DNA from: Distichodus sexfasciatus
Taxonomy: Eukaryota; Chordata; Actinopteri; Characiformes; Distichodontidae
Assembly: GCA_032718565.1 (NCBI GenBank)
Contig: JAVGVS010000660.1
Location: forward strand, 1-64,000
Direction of reading: 5' to 3'
Length of the DNA stretch: 64,000 nucleotides
Shown here: in pieces, positions 23,956 to 34,345 of the stretch
Position numbering within the stretch: position 1 is the stretch's first letter
Layout of the letters: each line of letters opens with the position of its first letter
Program-made: the position numbers and the translations under genes
The notes under the pieces: generated by a model
Database searches by the model: none
Told to the model about the DNA's origin: nothing
The model's input: only the letters and a program-made list of their open reading frames with translations

Positions 23956-24240
23956 TATTTACAGCATTTAGCAGACGTTCTAATCCAGAGCGACTTCCAT
24001 TTCCTAACATCAAGGACAGCCTGCCTGAGAGCAACTTGGGGTCAAGGGTGGGACCCAGTGGTGGTAGAGCTTGGAGGTAGGATTTGAGCCAATGACCTTG
24101 TGGTCTAGAAGCGAGCATCTTACCACTAGACCACCACCTACTTAGAGTCTTATCCAGAGCAACTTTCATTTCATAATTACTGGGCACTCGCCCTAGACCA
24201 ACTAAAGGTTAAAGGTCATGCTCAGGCTCCTAACTGTTGT
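23956..24240 (-). mobile_element. tRNA-derived SINE of the CATTTAGCAGACG family
   Basis: On the minus strand the head carries GTGGTCTAGTGGTAAGATGC (A-box region) and GGCTCAAATCC (B-box). The 3' end is the CATTTAGCAGACGTTCTAAT motif at 23,964. A second partial copy (TTATCCAGAGCAACTTTCAT ... GGTTAAAGGTCATGCTCAGG) adjoins it at 24,143-24,240. Confidence 0.8.
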
Positions 24241-24334
24241 TTAATCTATTAAAGAGTTCAAAAGCCCAAATCTGATCTTAAACCTCACCAACACAAGATT
24301 TTGGTCACCCAGATTTCACCACCAGCACCACCAC

Positions 24335-24568
24335 TGGGGCAGTTGGTAGCATAACGGTTAGGATGTTTGCTCTGTGATTGCAAGGTTGTCGGTTTGAATC
24401 CCGGGCCAGTATTGAGTTACTCATGAGAAAGGTCCTGTCACCAAGCGCTGCTCCCTGGGCACTGCCCACTGCTACTTCATGGATGGGTCAAATGCAGAGG
24501 TCACATTTTGTTGTGGTGCACTGTGCATGGTGTGTTCACAATGACTAATAATTCAATGTCAAATTCAA
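24335..24568 (+). mobile_element. tRNA-derived SINE, near full length
   Basis: Head GGTAGCATAACGGTTAGGAT (A-box region) and GGTTTGAATCCCGG (B-box), body TTACTCATGAGAAAGGTCC, GGATGGGTCAAATGCAGAGG, tail TTCACAATGACTAATAATTC. Same family as 27,676 and 38,032. Confidence 0.85.
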
Positions 24569-25409
24569 GCAAAATAATATAATAAAAAGTATAAAATCTA
24601 ACAATGTGCAACAACACAAATCCTATCACCTGTAAAATGATCCCAGTCCTCTCTATTCCAGCTAATGGCGAGTCACGGTGCACTGTTACCCTGATTTTAG
24701 CCGTAGCTCTTTAATGACAGAAAGAGCGATTGGTACGAATGCATTCAAAAATTCACAGGCGTGTTTGGTTTTTTGGCCCACTGCCGGTTAGGCACAATAT
24801 CCATCAAGTTAACACCAGTAAGCAAAAGGGTGCAAATTGTTCCCCTGGTGACAGGCAGCGGGCGAAGATCTATCTTGGAAATAAATAAAAAGTAACGAAC
24901 CAATCGGAACGGGCAGGGGACAGCATTGATCGCACGACAGAGGGTAAAAGGCGAACGTCAGGAACCCAGAGATTTCGCCGTCTGACAGAATCTAATAAGC
25001 CAGCGTTGTTTACTGGGCAGAACTTCAAGACCCTGCTGTTCCTCAAACAGGATCCCAGCTGATTTGAGGGCGAAAAAGTTGATGAACAACGCGTAAATAT
25101 GAAAGGAGGGCCTGTGGGGCTTTCGGGAACATGCTGAAAAGCAAGAACTGCAGCGGCTGCCCAAAGTCAAGCACAAGAACAACAGTGAGAGTAGGAGCTT
25201 TAACCTAATTACTGATATGAGCTATCACCTTCTTAGAAAAAGGGAGCCGAGAAAGAGAGAGGAAAAATGATGGGCTTTTCTAATGCCTCGCTAATATAGA
25301 ACACACATTTCAGAGCCTACAGAAAATAACGACAGATATATCCGCTCATTGTTGTTTTAATATTAGCTCGGGTGAATTATGGTGGCAATCGCAGGAGAGA
25401 ACGGGGTAG
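24569..25409. other. Single-copy stretch, no gene seen
   Basis: Mixed sequence. 25,200-25,390 has TAAT-rich single-copy character. No open frame of note. Confidence 0.45.
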
Positions 25410-25948
25410 TGTACGCTAGCAACTAACATAGTGTACGTTAGCAGCTAACATACTGTACATTAGCAGCTAACATAGTGTACATTAGCAGCTAACAGTGTAC
25501 ATTAGCAGCTAACGTAGTGTACATTAGCAACTAACATGGTGTACATTAGTAACTAACATAGTGTTTGTTAGCGACTAACAGTGTACATTAGCAACTAACA
25601 TTAGCAACTAACATAGTGTATGTTAGCAACTAACATAGTGTACGTTAGCAACTAACATAGTGTACGTTAGCAACTAACATAGCGCACGTTAGCAACTAAC
25701 ATAGTGCACTTTAGCAACTAGCAGTGCACGTTAGCAACTAGCAGTGTACCTTAGCAACTAGCAGTGTACCTTAGCAACTAGCAGTGTACCTTAGAAACTA
25801 GCAGTGTACCTTAGCAACTAGCAGTGTACTTTAGAAACCAGCAGTGTACCTTAGAAACTAGCAGTGTACCTTAGAAACTAGCAGTGTACCTTAGAAACTA
25901 GCAGTGTACCTTAGCAACTAACCCAGTGTATGTTAGCAACTAAGATCC
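25410..25948. repeat. 22-bp minisatellite, block 4, with a 20-bp sub-array
   Basis: The first ~300 bases carry standard 22-bp units. From about 25,717 to 25,922 the units switch to a 20-bp form, AGCAGTGTACCTTAGAAACT, repeated about ten times with far less variation. This block lies 17 kb from the others and has unrelated flanks. Confidence 0.95.
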
Positions 25949-26283
25949 TTAAGTTGACTACAGCAAATCTTAACCCTAATTCTAACCATCACTTAAGCAA
26001 ATAAAAAAAACTCTTTTAGTTTTTCCTGTTTTACGACTTACGATGTAGATGCGTCCCGATGACATCGTAACTTGAAAATATTGTAAGTCCAGAACTACTA
26101 CCAGCTGGAGACGTTTTTGTGAGCGTGGAAGACATGCTTTTTTCATTCAGATTGGACTGTGAAACACCAAGAAACACAGAAATAAATATGTGCTAAGACA
26201 ACTCGGCAGCGCTTCAACGCATCATACCGCGTATAGAACCACTGTTACTTGAGGCCTTCTGCAATAAACTAAAAACCTGATCT
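25949..26283. other. Short single-copy stretch
   Basis: Includes CTTAACCCTAATTCTAACC, one of several TAACCCTAA-like simple patches in the window. No gene seen. Confidence 0.5.
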
Positions 26284-26540
26284 TTCTCACACACACACAC
26301 ACACACTTGTAAAACATTAACTATCTTTGTGGGGACTCCCGCAATAACTAGAAGTATATAATTCTACAACTGATCCTAACCTTAACCTCAGTAGCCAAAT
26401 GCACACCTTTTACCTCTTTTAGTTTCTCAAATAAAACATGCACATTTTTTATAAAGTCAGTTTTCCTCATGGGGACCTCTCAAATGTCCCCACAAAGCCA
26501 TGAAACAACAAATAAAAGTGATCCACAATGCATAAAAACA
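26284..26540. repeat. (CA)n with TGTGGGGAC-type fish repeat
   Basis: (CA)n at 26,288-26,307 is followed by TTTGTGGGGACTCCCG, a TAACCTTAACC patch, and the inverted end CATGGGGACCTCTCAAATGT then CCCCACAAAG. GGGGAC motifs facing each other around a CA run are a common fish interspersed repeat. Confidence 0.6.
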
Positions 26541-27005
26541 TGGTACACACACATACTTCACGTTGGGCTTACTATATAACATTCAAGCAGAAACATTACA
26601 CACATCACTATTGGAGATGTATTTTAGTTCAATTTTTGGTGGGTTCTTTTGACATTAAATCCACAATCAAGCTGGACTGAAGCTCGGCCAATACTAATTG
26701 GAGAAGCGTCATGAAGACTTCTCAACCCACTCTTTTTTTTTTTTTAACCCAAAGCTTCCGCGAAACCAATCTAAAAACCCAAAAGATTTTCAACACTTAA
26801 GACTCTAAATCTTGCTCCGTTACTCGATAACACAAAGATTTGCACTAAGCAGGTTCCCAAAGCCCTTATTTACATTCATGTTGACATAATCCTCCTAGGA
26901 CAGTAATATTTCTGGAAGATTGTTGGCTTTTAAGAGAGTGGAGCGATGGGGAAGCGCAGTCAGAGTGGAACGTTGGGGATTGGAACTGATCGAGGCTTGT
27001 TGGGA
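26541..27005. other. Single-copy stretch, no gene seen
   Basis: A/T-leaning sequence with a poly-T at 26,731-26,745. Confidence 0.5.
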
Positions 27006-27312
27006 GTAGGAGTTTGGTCAGTCAGTCAGTCAGTCATTATCTAAACCGCTTAATCCCTATCAGGGACCGGAGCCTATCCCGGGAACTTATGGGCGCGAGG
27101 CGGGGACCAACACACCGCAGGGCCAACTTGGAGTCGCTAATCAGCCTATAGCGCATGGTTTTGGACTGTGGGAGGACACCGGCGTACCCGGAGGAAATCC
27201 ACGCGAACACGGGGAGCGCATGCAAGCTCCAGACAGAAAGACCCTACGACCTTCTCGCTGTGAGGCGGCAGCGCTAACCACTGCGCCACCGTGCCGCCCC
27301 GTAGGAGTTTGG
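27006..27312 (-). mobile_element. Complete L2-tailed SINE with perfect 12-bp target duplication
   Basis: GTAGGAGTTTGG occurs at 27,006-27,017 and again at 27,301-27,312, framing an element at 27,018-27,300. On the minus strand it reads GGGGCGGCACGGTGGCGCAG, GTGGTTAGCGCTGCCGCCTC, B-box-region GGTCGTAGGGTC (decayed), CCTCCGGGTACGCCGGTGTC, GGATAGGCTCCGGTCCC and a (TGAC)n tail. The intact duplication shows retrotransposition. It is the best full-length copy of this family here. Confidence 0.92.
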
Positions 27313-27675
27313 AACAAACAAATCAAATTTTGACGCTTTGTTAAATCTATCTAAAGCAATTTTGCACTGCTTACGCGACTTCCATGGAAAGATCTAAAAG
27401 TATGGAGTTAGATTTGTGCCAAATTCGTGAGTTGCAAACAAATCAGTCGTGCAAACCTGTAAAATATTGGTCTTTTTGGATGTGGATGATACAGCTTTTT
27501 CTCTCTTTAACTCTCAGACTTTTGTTCTCACTGCCCCCATTGCTTTTGCACTGCTTGCGTTCCCGTTTGCGCTTCTGACCCTAAAGTAACGCGAGGGCGG
27601 GCCTTTTGAGGAGGGCGTCCTCATTGGCTGTTTGCTTTTAGAGCAACAAGAAGTTTTGACGAACGCATCACTCCA
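27313..27675. other. Single-copy stretch, no gene seen
   Basis: Mixed sequence between two retroelements. Confidence 0.5.
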
Positions 27676-27934
27676 CTGGGGACAGTTGGTAGCGTAACGG
27701 TTAGGGCGTTCGCCCTGCCATCGGAAGGTCGCCGATTCAAATCCCAGGTGCGGTAAAGTTACCACCGAGGTACTCATAAGCAAGTTACCGTCCCCAAGCA
27801 CTGCTTCCCGGGCACTGCCCATGTTAGCTGCCCACTGCTCCTTCATGGATGGGTCAAATGCAGAGGTCACATTTGCTTGTGGTGCACTGTGTGCTGTGCT
27901 GTGGTGTGTTCACAGTGACACTCACTTTCACTTC
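27676..27934 (+). mobile_element. tRNA-derived SINE, full length
   Basis: Head GGTAGCGTAACGGTTAGGGC (A-box) and GATTCAAATCCC (B-box), body GAGGTACTCATAAGCAAG, GCCCATGTTAGCTGCCCACT, GGATGGGTCAAATGCAGAGG, tail TTCACAGTGACACTCACTTT. A 118-codon minus frame over it is a shadow. Confidence 0.9.
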
Positions 27935-29150
27935 TTTTGCTCATAATTAACGCAAGCAAATGAGCTCCACGTGCTCCAAAAGCGTCCATTCATTTTGAGC
28001 CACAGTAGCAATGTTTTTAGGGTCAGAATGTGCTTTGAAAGTCTCCAGAGTAAAAGCGAGTGACGTCCAGCTGCCCAGCTTTTGCTGGCCAAACCGAGGA
28101 TCATCACGTCGTCCTGGCAACGTTCCCGATCCCGATCTGCAGTAATCCATCTCGTATGAACGGAGGGTGGAGATCATTCCACACACGTGCTTACAGAATC
28201 ACCCTCATTGTTCTAATGTCCAGATCATCAAACTAATTCAATTAGAGAACTTCCCCCTTCCCCACCGATGTGAGCCAAGAAAATACCACCGCTGACGCTG
28301 ATATGAAAAGATTGATAAAGTGGGAGCCTGGAGGCTGTTGTTGTGAATAAAGGTTCATTTCATTGGCGTCAACAAAAAGTCTGCAAATTTCCCTGTCAAA
28401 GACGTCAAAAAAAGAGTTTCAACAGAAATGATATCTACGCAGCAATTATTTCTTAATGCTTGTCATTTTTACAAATTTTACAATATATTTTTTGCTTCAA
28501 TTTCTGATTTTTCAATTTTCATTTCTGCTCCAGAATGTTTTTTCTTATTTATTAATTATTCAAACAAACAGCCCAGTCACAATCTTAGGTTGTTTGCAAA
28601 TAAATATTGGTTTTAAATGTTTACAAACATAAAAAATTAAACATAAATAAGATTAATAACAGGCCAATTTTTACTGGGTGGGCAATGCATTTATTTGTAA
28701 TAAATACATGAACAATTAATTAATAAACAAATTAATTAATGTCGAATCATGCAAATAATTTATATTTTCCCCCCAGTGACTAGCCAAGTTTGTCGCACAG
28801 CAGACTGGACCGTTTTAGGGTCAGAAGGTAATCTGATGCTTTGATGTTGCGTCCAACCAGAACTGTGCAGCGTTATCCTGCGCTTTGATCAGTGCCGTAA
28901 TGCCGGGTGCATCAAGCCGACAGGAAATGAAATGAGTAAGAACGGGGGGGGGATGAGGGAGAAATAAAGAAAGAGAGGGAGTTCCTTTCCAGCTCTGAGG
29001 AAAATGCATACTCCTCACCGACGAAAACACCGCCACGGACCGCAATCTGTCTGATGTCATTCCAGCTCCGAGCTGCAGCGGGCTTTTTCTCGGAGGAAAC
29101 GAGGTGGGAGCCGAGCTGCTGATATCGCCTCGGGACTCGGTTATGTTTTT
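27935..29150. other. Single-copy stretch, no gene seen
   Basis: 28,230-28,370 looks like unique sequence with homeodomain-like TCAATTAG. 28,440-28,760 is A/T-rich. A poly-G lies near 28,944. Part of a 150-codon minus frame (28,821-29,273) crosses it; only its first ~30 codons look protein-like and are listed separately. Confidence 0.45.
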
Positions 29151-29167
29151 TTTTTTTCGTTCTACAC

Positions 29168-29254
29168 TAGGCACATACACAACTCCGGTGGCGGGGGCGT
29201 AGTAGCCGTCTGGATTAGAGACTTTGTGAGTAAACAGTGGGCCGAGAGCAAGAT
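29168..29254 (-). pseudogene. Possible 87-bp exon with C1q-like motif
   Basis: A plausible splice acceptor (TGTTTGTCTTTCAG, minus strand, ending at 29,255) precedes a frame reading LGPLFTHKVSNPDGYYAPAT then GVVYVP. A GT donor candidate is near 29,167. Both putative introns would be phase 1. The spacing N-x-x-G-Y-Y-x-P-x-T-G-V-x-x-x-P matches the early part of C1q/EMILIN-type domains as I recall them. The match is only about 16 residues, the rest of the domain is not in the window, and beyond the donor the frame runs into lysine-rich low-complexity sequence. Exon, relic or coincidence are all possible. Confidence 0.25.
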
Positions 29255-29354
29255 CTGAAAGACAAACATCCATGACAAAATCGGAGCAGGGGTTGTACTA
29301 CAGGGGCCGGCCGCGATCCCAGAAACGTCGTCTCTCGTGGTTCTCGGCGTCTGA

Positions 29355-30042
29355 GCGATGCTTAGATTTGTCCGATATTTTCGGCCGATATTGTATGACG
29401 CATTTATTGAACATTGGAAAGGTAGCGGTAGAGTCCGAGGTGGGATTTTATACGGCCTGCGCCTTCTGTCTTCAAATGGTGTTATTTTTGTGCCAAAATT
29501 CTGAGCACACAGTGGAACGTTCGTGAGCAAAATCTCATCTTTAACTCTGCCTGCACGCGCAAATTTTTTACCTAACTAAACTGCGTGTTTGCGTCACTTA
29601 GCGACTGTGAGCTAAGTCCCGACCCGCGTACTGCCGCACTTAATAGTATGGTAGGTAACCCCTCTTATCATACTTTTCTATGTGGCGGTATGCATCTCAG
29701 GAAGTAGCCGGGGTTGTAGCTTAACGGCTCTCTACGCACTAGGTAGTGCACATGGACTGTTTCACTGGCGTCCTATTTGACTTGGTACACCATGCAGGGC
29801 GGGAAGTGACTTTTTCTTAAAATGTTGTGCGCTATGCTAAGAATTCTACGCCCACGCTCCATTCTGCTTTCACGCTCACTTGACATGGCACTGCGTTATT
29901 ACTGTCTTGTCTTTACGCGCTCAACTCCGCCTGCGTTCAAACTTGACTTCACCTTCCTCATTTATTGGTATCGGTATCAGCGGATATGAGCACGAAGAGT
30001 ATCGGCATCGGAGAATAATTCCCATATTGTGCATCCCTAGAA
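29355..30042 (+). mobile_element. hAT-like non-autonomous transposon, family copy A
   Basis: The right end is TTGGTATCGGTATCAGCGGA ... CATATTGTGCATCCCTA. The interior (TACGCACTAGGTAGTGCACA, ACTTGGTACACCATGCAGGG, GAAGTGACTTTTTCTTAAAA, CTCTGCCTGC) is shared with 40,200-40,855 and, in a shortened form, with 51,770-52,165. The left end is not sharply defined. There is no transposase frame. Its right end abuts the ~21-bp array directly. Confidence 0.7.
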
Positions 30043-30372
30043 AAAAACATCTTGTGAACACATGAAAACATCTTGCGAGGAAGTGAAAACATTTTATTTT
30101 ATAAATCTCATGCGCAAGCGAAAACGTCTTGCTCACAAGCGTAAACTTTTGTGAGCAAACGAAAACGTTTTGTGAGCAAATGAAAAGGTTTCCAGAGCAG
30201 GCAAAAATGTCTTGTGGGAATATGAATGCACCTTGTAAGGAAGTGAAAACATTTTATAAGGACATGAAAACGTCTCATGCGCAAGCAAAAACATCTTGTG
30301 AACAAGCGTAAACATTTGTGAGCAAACGAAAACATCTTGTGAGGAAGTAAAGACATCGCTTGACCACATTAA
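30043..30372. repeat. ~21-bp tandem array, block 1
   Basis: About 15 degenerate copies of GAAAACATCTTGTGAGCAAG plus one base. Both strands have frames open through it (K-T-S-C-E-Q plus, F-R-L-L-T-R minus). These are repeat translations. Confidence 0.9.
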
Positions 30373-30887
30373 AACGATGCTACTGAGCAGGTGAAAGCAT
30401 GTTATGTTCAGACAATACTTGTTTATTTTTATTTTGTTCTCACTTTTGTCCCTTTAAGGGCTCTGTATGGCGCTGAGATTTATTTGTAGCGGCATCGCCG
30501 GGCCCCCGTGTAGGACGGGCATATTGTCTCATCGCTACGCCGCAGACCACTTCAAAGAGGCAATTTCTCCCAACAAGGGGAAGGAACCCTGCCAGCAGTC
30601 TGCTTTCTGAAATTATATCCCGTAAATCCCAAATGGAATGTCGGCAACTCGAAGGAAAGCGGTAAACGGTAACGGACCCCGCCATTTGTGCAATTTGAAC
30701 TGAAGCGGGATCAAAACAGCTTTTTTTTATGTCGAGCTTCTTGTCAAATGGACGGCTTCTTCAGGTTGAACGGGAAGAATCCGAGGCTGACACAAAATAA
30801 ATGAGACCTCTGAGGTTGAAAGGAAATGGTATAGCTGTGTTCTGGCTAGTTTCGTCAGGTGAAATCTAAACGAATTCTAAGATGTCA
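30373..30887. other. Non-repeat spacer between two array blocks
   Basis: 515 bases of mixed single-copy sequence with no SINE, hAT end or gene that I recognise. It separates two blocks of the same array. Confidence 0.6.
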
Positions 30888-31355
30888 AGTATCTTGTGTG
30901 GTGAAAACATCTCGCACGAACGTGAAAGCATCGCGAAAACATTGCGAAAACGTTTCACGAGCAAACGAAAACATCTGCGGGCAAGAGAAAACATCTTGCG
31001 AGAAACGGAAATGTCTCATGAGCAAACGAAAACCTCGCAAGGAAGCGGAAATATCTTGCGAGCCAGTGAAAACATCTTGTGAGAAGCGAAGATATCTCGT
31101 GAGCAAACGGAAACATCTGCGGGCAAGAGAAAACATCTTGCGAGAAATGGAAATGTCTCATGAGCAAACGAAAACCTCGCAAGGAAGCGAAAATATCTTG
31201 CAAGAAGCGAAGATATCTCATGAGCAGGCAAAAACATCTAGTGAGAAGCAAACATCTTGCAAGAGCTGAAAACATCTCATAAGAAGCGGAAATATCTCAC
31301 AAACGAGTGAAAACATCTCGTGAGCAAGCGAAAACATCTTGTGAAAACATTTCTT
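30888..31355. repeat. ~21-bp tandem array, block 2
   Basis: About 22 copies of the same AAAACATCTTGCGAGAAGCG-like unit as block 1. A higher-order segment is duplicated: 30,965-31,060 and 31,095-31,190 share the same order of variants (CATCTGCGGGCAAGAGAAAA, then GTCTCATGAGCAAACGAAAA, then CTCGCAAGGAAGCG). Confidence 0.9.
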
Positions 31356-32250
31356 GCGCTCACAAAAGCACACATACAAGAACGTGAACAAGTTTGTTCT
31401 CCTGTTTGTTAACCTCGCATCTCATTCTGACTTCGTTGGGCCCTTGCTTGCCACATATTAGCATGACTACAAACGTCTGGCGTCGAGAACCGCTAGTCTC
31501 CGACTAAATATTCATACTGTGAACTTTCAAGGAAAGCTGGCTTAACATGAAACGACGCAGCTTGCGTGTGATGACGAGCAAAGAAAAGCGACGCAGCAAC
31601 ATATTGTGACGGGTCATATACAATTTAGCCCCAACGAAACGGCGAAGCTTCCCGCCGAGCGCCCGCTTTACGCCGCTCCCCTGCCGCGCGACGACTTCGC
31701 TAATCTGTGACACAGTTGGAGACGCGAGTCAAGAAACGGAGATTTCTCTTAAAGACCCACTGCTGAGTGACCGCGACGTTCCGCATCCCCACCACTCCGC
31801 TTTGGATCGAGACAACTTGTTGTCGCTATCGCTTGCATGCTAATTTATTCCCGTGGGTGGCCACCGTCGAGAGCTGGAGAGGATCCCTAATGGCGTGTTT
31901 TGGGGGTTGGTGGGGGTGCGCGTCGAAAAGCGAGATGTAATTGAATGGTGGAAACAAGAGAGGGTTATTTGGAACGCTGCCTCCCTCTGATTTATTGAAT
32001 AATAGCAGCGGCTGACACTGTCAGTCAGGCTGTCTGTTTTCTCCCAGTTTCTGTTGTCACGCAGCGTGAAGCATCATTAGCCGAGGAGACGACGACGGTA
32101 AAGAAAAAAATTCCTTCTGAATGCGGGGATTAGAAGAAGGAGGAAGTAAATCCAAACAAATAAAAATAGACCATCGTGAAGTAAAAGAAAATCGCTCCCA
32201 AACTCCACAAATATACATAGCATTTGCTGTTTGATCTTGACACCGGAGCG
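31356..32250. other. Single-copy stretch, no gene seen
   Basis: Moderate GC. A 69-codon and an 89-codon minus frame show no recognised domain. Confidence 0.5.
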
Positions 32251-32681
32251 ACAGTTGGACCGTGATTGGAAGGTCGCCGGTGAAAGTGAGCACCACAGCG
32301 AAATGTGACCTCTGCATTTGGCCCATCCGTGAAGCAGCAGTGGCCAGCTTACGTGGAATTCCCAGAGGAGCAGATGCTTGGAGACGGTACCTCAGTGGGT
32401 ACCCATGAGTACCTCAGTGGTGCCTTTACCGTGATAGTTGGCAGCGTAACGGTTAGGGTGTTTGCTCTGTGATTAGAAAGTTCACAGTAGACCTCTAAAG
32501 GTACCACACTGAGGTACTCATGAGCAAGGTACCGTCCACCAAGAACTGCTCCACCAGATGGTCACTGCTCCTTCACGGATGGGTCAAATGCAGAGGTCAC
32601 ATTTCGCTGTGGTGCTCACTTTCACCGGCGACCTTCCAATCACGGGACCAACTCCCTAACCATTAAACTACCGACTGTGCC
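32251..32681. mobile_element. Inverted pair of SINEs forming a palindrome
   Basis: Left arm 32,255-32,345 and right arm 32,560-32,651 are inverted copies with about four differences in ~92 bases. Each arm joins a SINE tRNA-like head directly to a SINE tail of opposite orientation at the same point (GGAAGGTCGCCGG then TGAAAGTGAGCACC). The loop contains a further head and body on the plus strand (GGCAGCGTAACGGTTAGGGT at 32,440) and less similar inverted body pieces. The shared chimeric junction means the arms are copies of each other, not two independent insertions. Confidence 0.85.
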
Positions 32682-33665
32682 ACTACGAATGACAGGAACT
32701 ACAGTTCAGGTACCTTTCGAGGAAACATGAGAAAAGAATGAATGGATTCGGGAACATTTTGTAAGATTCTCACATATAAATTTCCACTGGTTTCCACCAC
32801 TTTAGTGCCATACAATCAAAAAGCATTTCCTGAAGAATTTTTTTTCCTGGAGTGCGTTTCCGAAGTTACATGTGTTTTGCGGATTTGCTTGGCGTCATTT
32901 TGGTGAAAGTTTTTCCTGAATTTGTGTAGCCTTGTGAACGTGATTAATATGATAATTATTTGTTGCTTTGCAGCACGTTTTTTTGTTGTTGTTGTTCTGA
33001 ATTGCATAGGGATTTACAACGTTTGCCCCTTTTTCTCTCCAGCGAAGGCACAAAAGCGACAGCATCAAAGGAGTGTCCCGGTAAGGGCTTAAAGTCGGAG
33101 GAAAAAAACACAACAATGTCCTTTTTGTGCCAGTCCATTACTGCGGCGGTACGAGCAGGAGGAGGAGCAGGAGGAGGAGGGACACAGGAATAGGCAGAGA
33201 TAGTCCTCTAATCTTAAAGCTCGCTCATAAAGCGCAGAATGAAAAGCTTTTTACCGCTGCACACTCGCCATGCCGTAAGAGGTTTTATGTTGAGAGATGC
33301 CAGAAGGAAAAAAAAAAAACGATAAGGGAAAAAGCACGTTGACGTGAGGTTTGTTTTCTTCACAAGCACTTAAGGCCACTCCACCGGGCCGAGATTAGGT
33401 TCGGCAAACGGCGGTGATGCTAGCTTCGAGTCCAGCTTTATCAGCTGTTAAAGAGGATTTATTTCAGAACCACAGCAAGCTGGATGTATTAATAAAATTT
33501 AGGTCGGAGATATGAAAATCATTCATTTTTCTGAAACTGAAACCAAAAAACGTTAACGATGAAACGATATTTGTTTCCAAAATCAAACGCACTCGTTTTT
33601 TTTAGTGTCCTATTTTGTGAATAAAGGGAAAACAAAACATTCTTTACCAGTCACTTTTGAGTGCA
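32682..33665. other. Single-copy stretch, no gene seen
   Basis: Has short poly-T/TTG runs near 32,978 and a GGAGGAGGA run near 33,160. Open frames come from these tracts. Confidence 0.5.
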
Positions 33666-34345
33666 CAATGGGGATTATTAATGAACGATTAACAGTTATG
33701 ATTAATGAATGATTCATTATTTTTGGAAACCAATACTGAAAAAATACATTGTTTTGGATTTAGATGGTTGCTAGGGTGTTGCCAAGTTGTTGCTAGGTGG
33801 TTACTAAGGTGTTTCTAGGTGAATGATGAAAGAATGAGGGATGATTAATTATTTATGGAAACTTATACTAAAAAAATACACTGTTTTGGATTTAGGTGGT
33901 TGCTAGGGTGTTGTTAAGGAGTTTGCCAGGCTGTTGCTATGCGGTTGCTAGAGTGTGGCTAGGTGGTTGCTAGGTGGTTACTAAGGTGTTGCTAGCTAGC
34001 TGCTAGGTGAATGATGAAAGAACGAGGGATGACATTAATTATTTATAATAACCTATAATAAAAATTTACATTGTTTGGGGTTTAGATGGTTGTCAGGGTG
34101 TTGCTAGACGGTTGCTAGGTGTTTGCTAAGTGTTGCTAAGATGTCGTTAAGGAGGTTGCTAGGGTGTTGCTAGACGGTTGCTAGGTGTTTGCTAGGTGTT
34201 GCTAAGGTGTCATTGAGGAGGTTGCTAGGGTGTTGCTAGACGGTTGCTAGGTATTGGTAGGGTGTTGCTAAGTGGTTGCTAGAGTGTGGCTAGGTGGTTG
34301 CTAAGGTGTTGCTAGGTGAATGAGGAAAGAACGAGGGATGATGAA
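33666..34345. repeat. GTTGCTAGG array with A/T-rich higher-order spacer
   Basis: ~11-bp units such as GTGGTTGCTAG and GTGTTGCTAAG alternate. An ~85-bp spacer (GAATGAGGGATGATTAATTA ... CATTGTTTTGGATTTAGATG) recurs near 33,680, 33,820 and 34,010, and its first part again at 34,318 and 34,447. The nested period is about 130-190 bp. The GGTTGCTAGG minisatellite is common in fish genomes. Confidence 0.9.

Noticed and set aside
27676..27760. Possible functional tRNA genes at SINE heads
   Set aside because: A- and B-box motifs are present, but the sequences do not fold into a full cloverleaf with proper acceptor pairing as far as I can judge, and all continue into SINE bodies.
29355..30042. Possible autonomous transposase gene in the hAT copies
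   Set aside because: No frame long enough and no recognisable transposase motifs. All copies look non-autonomous.
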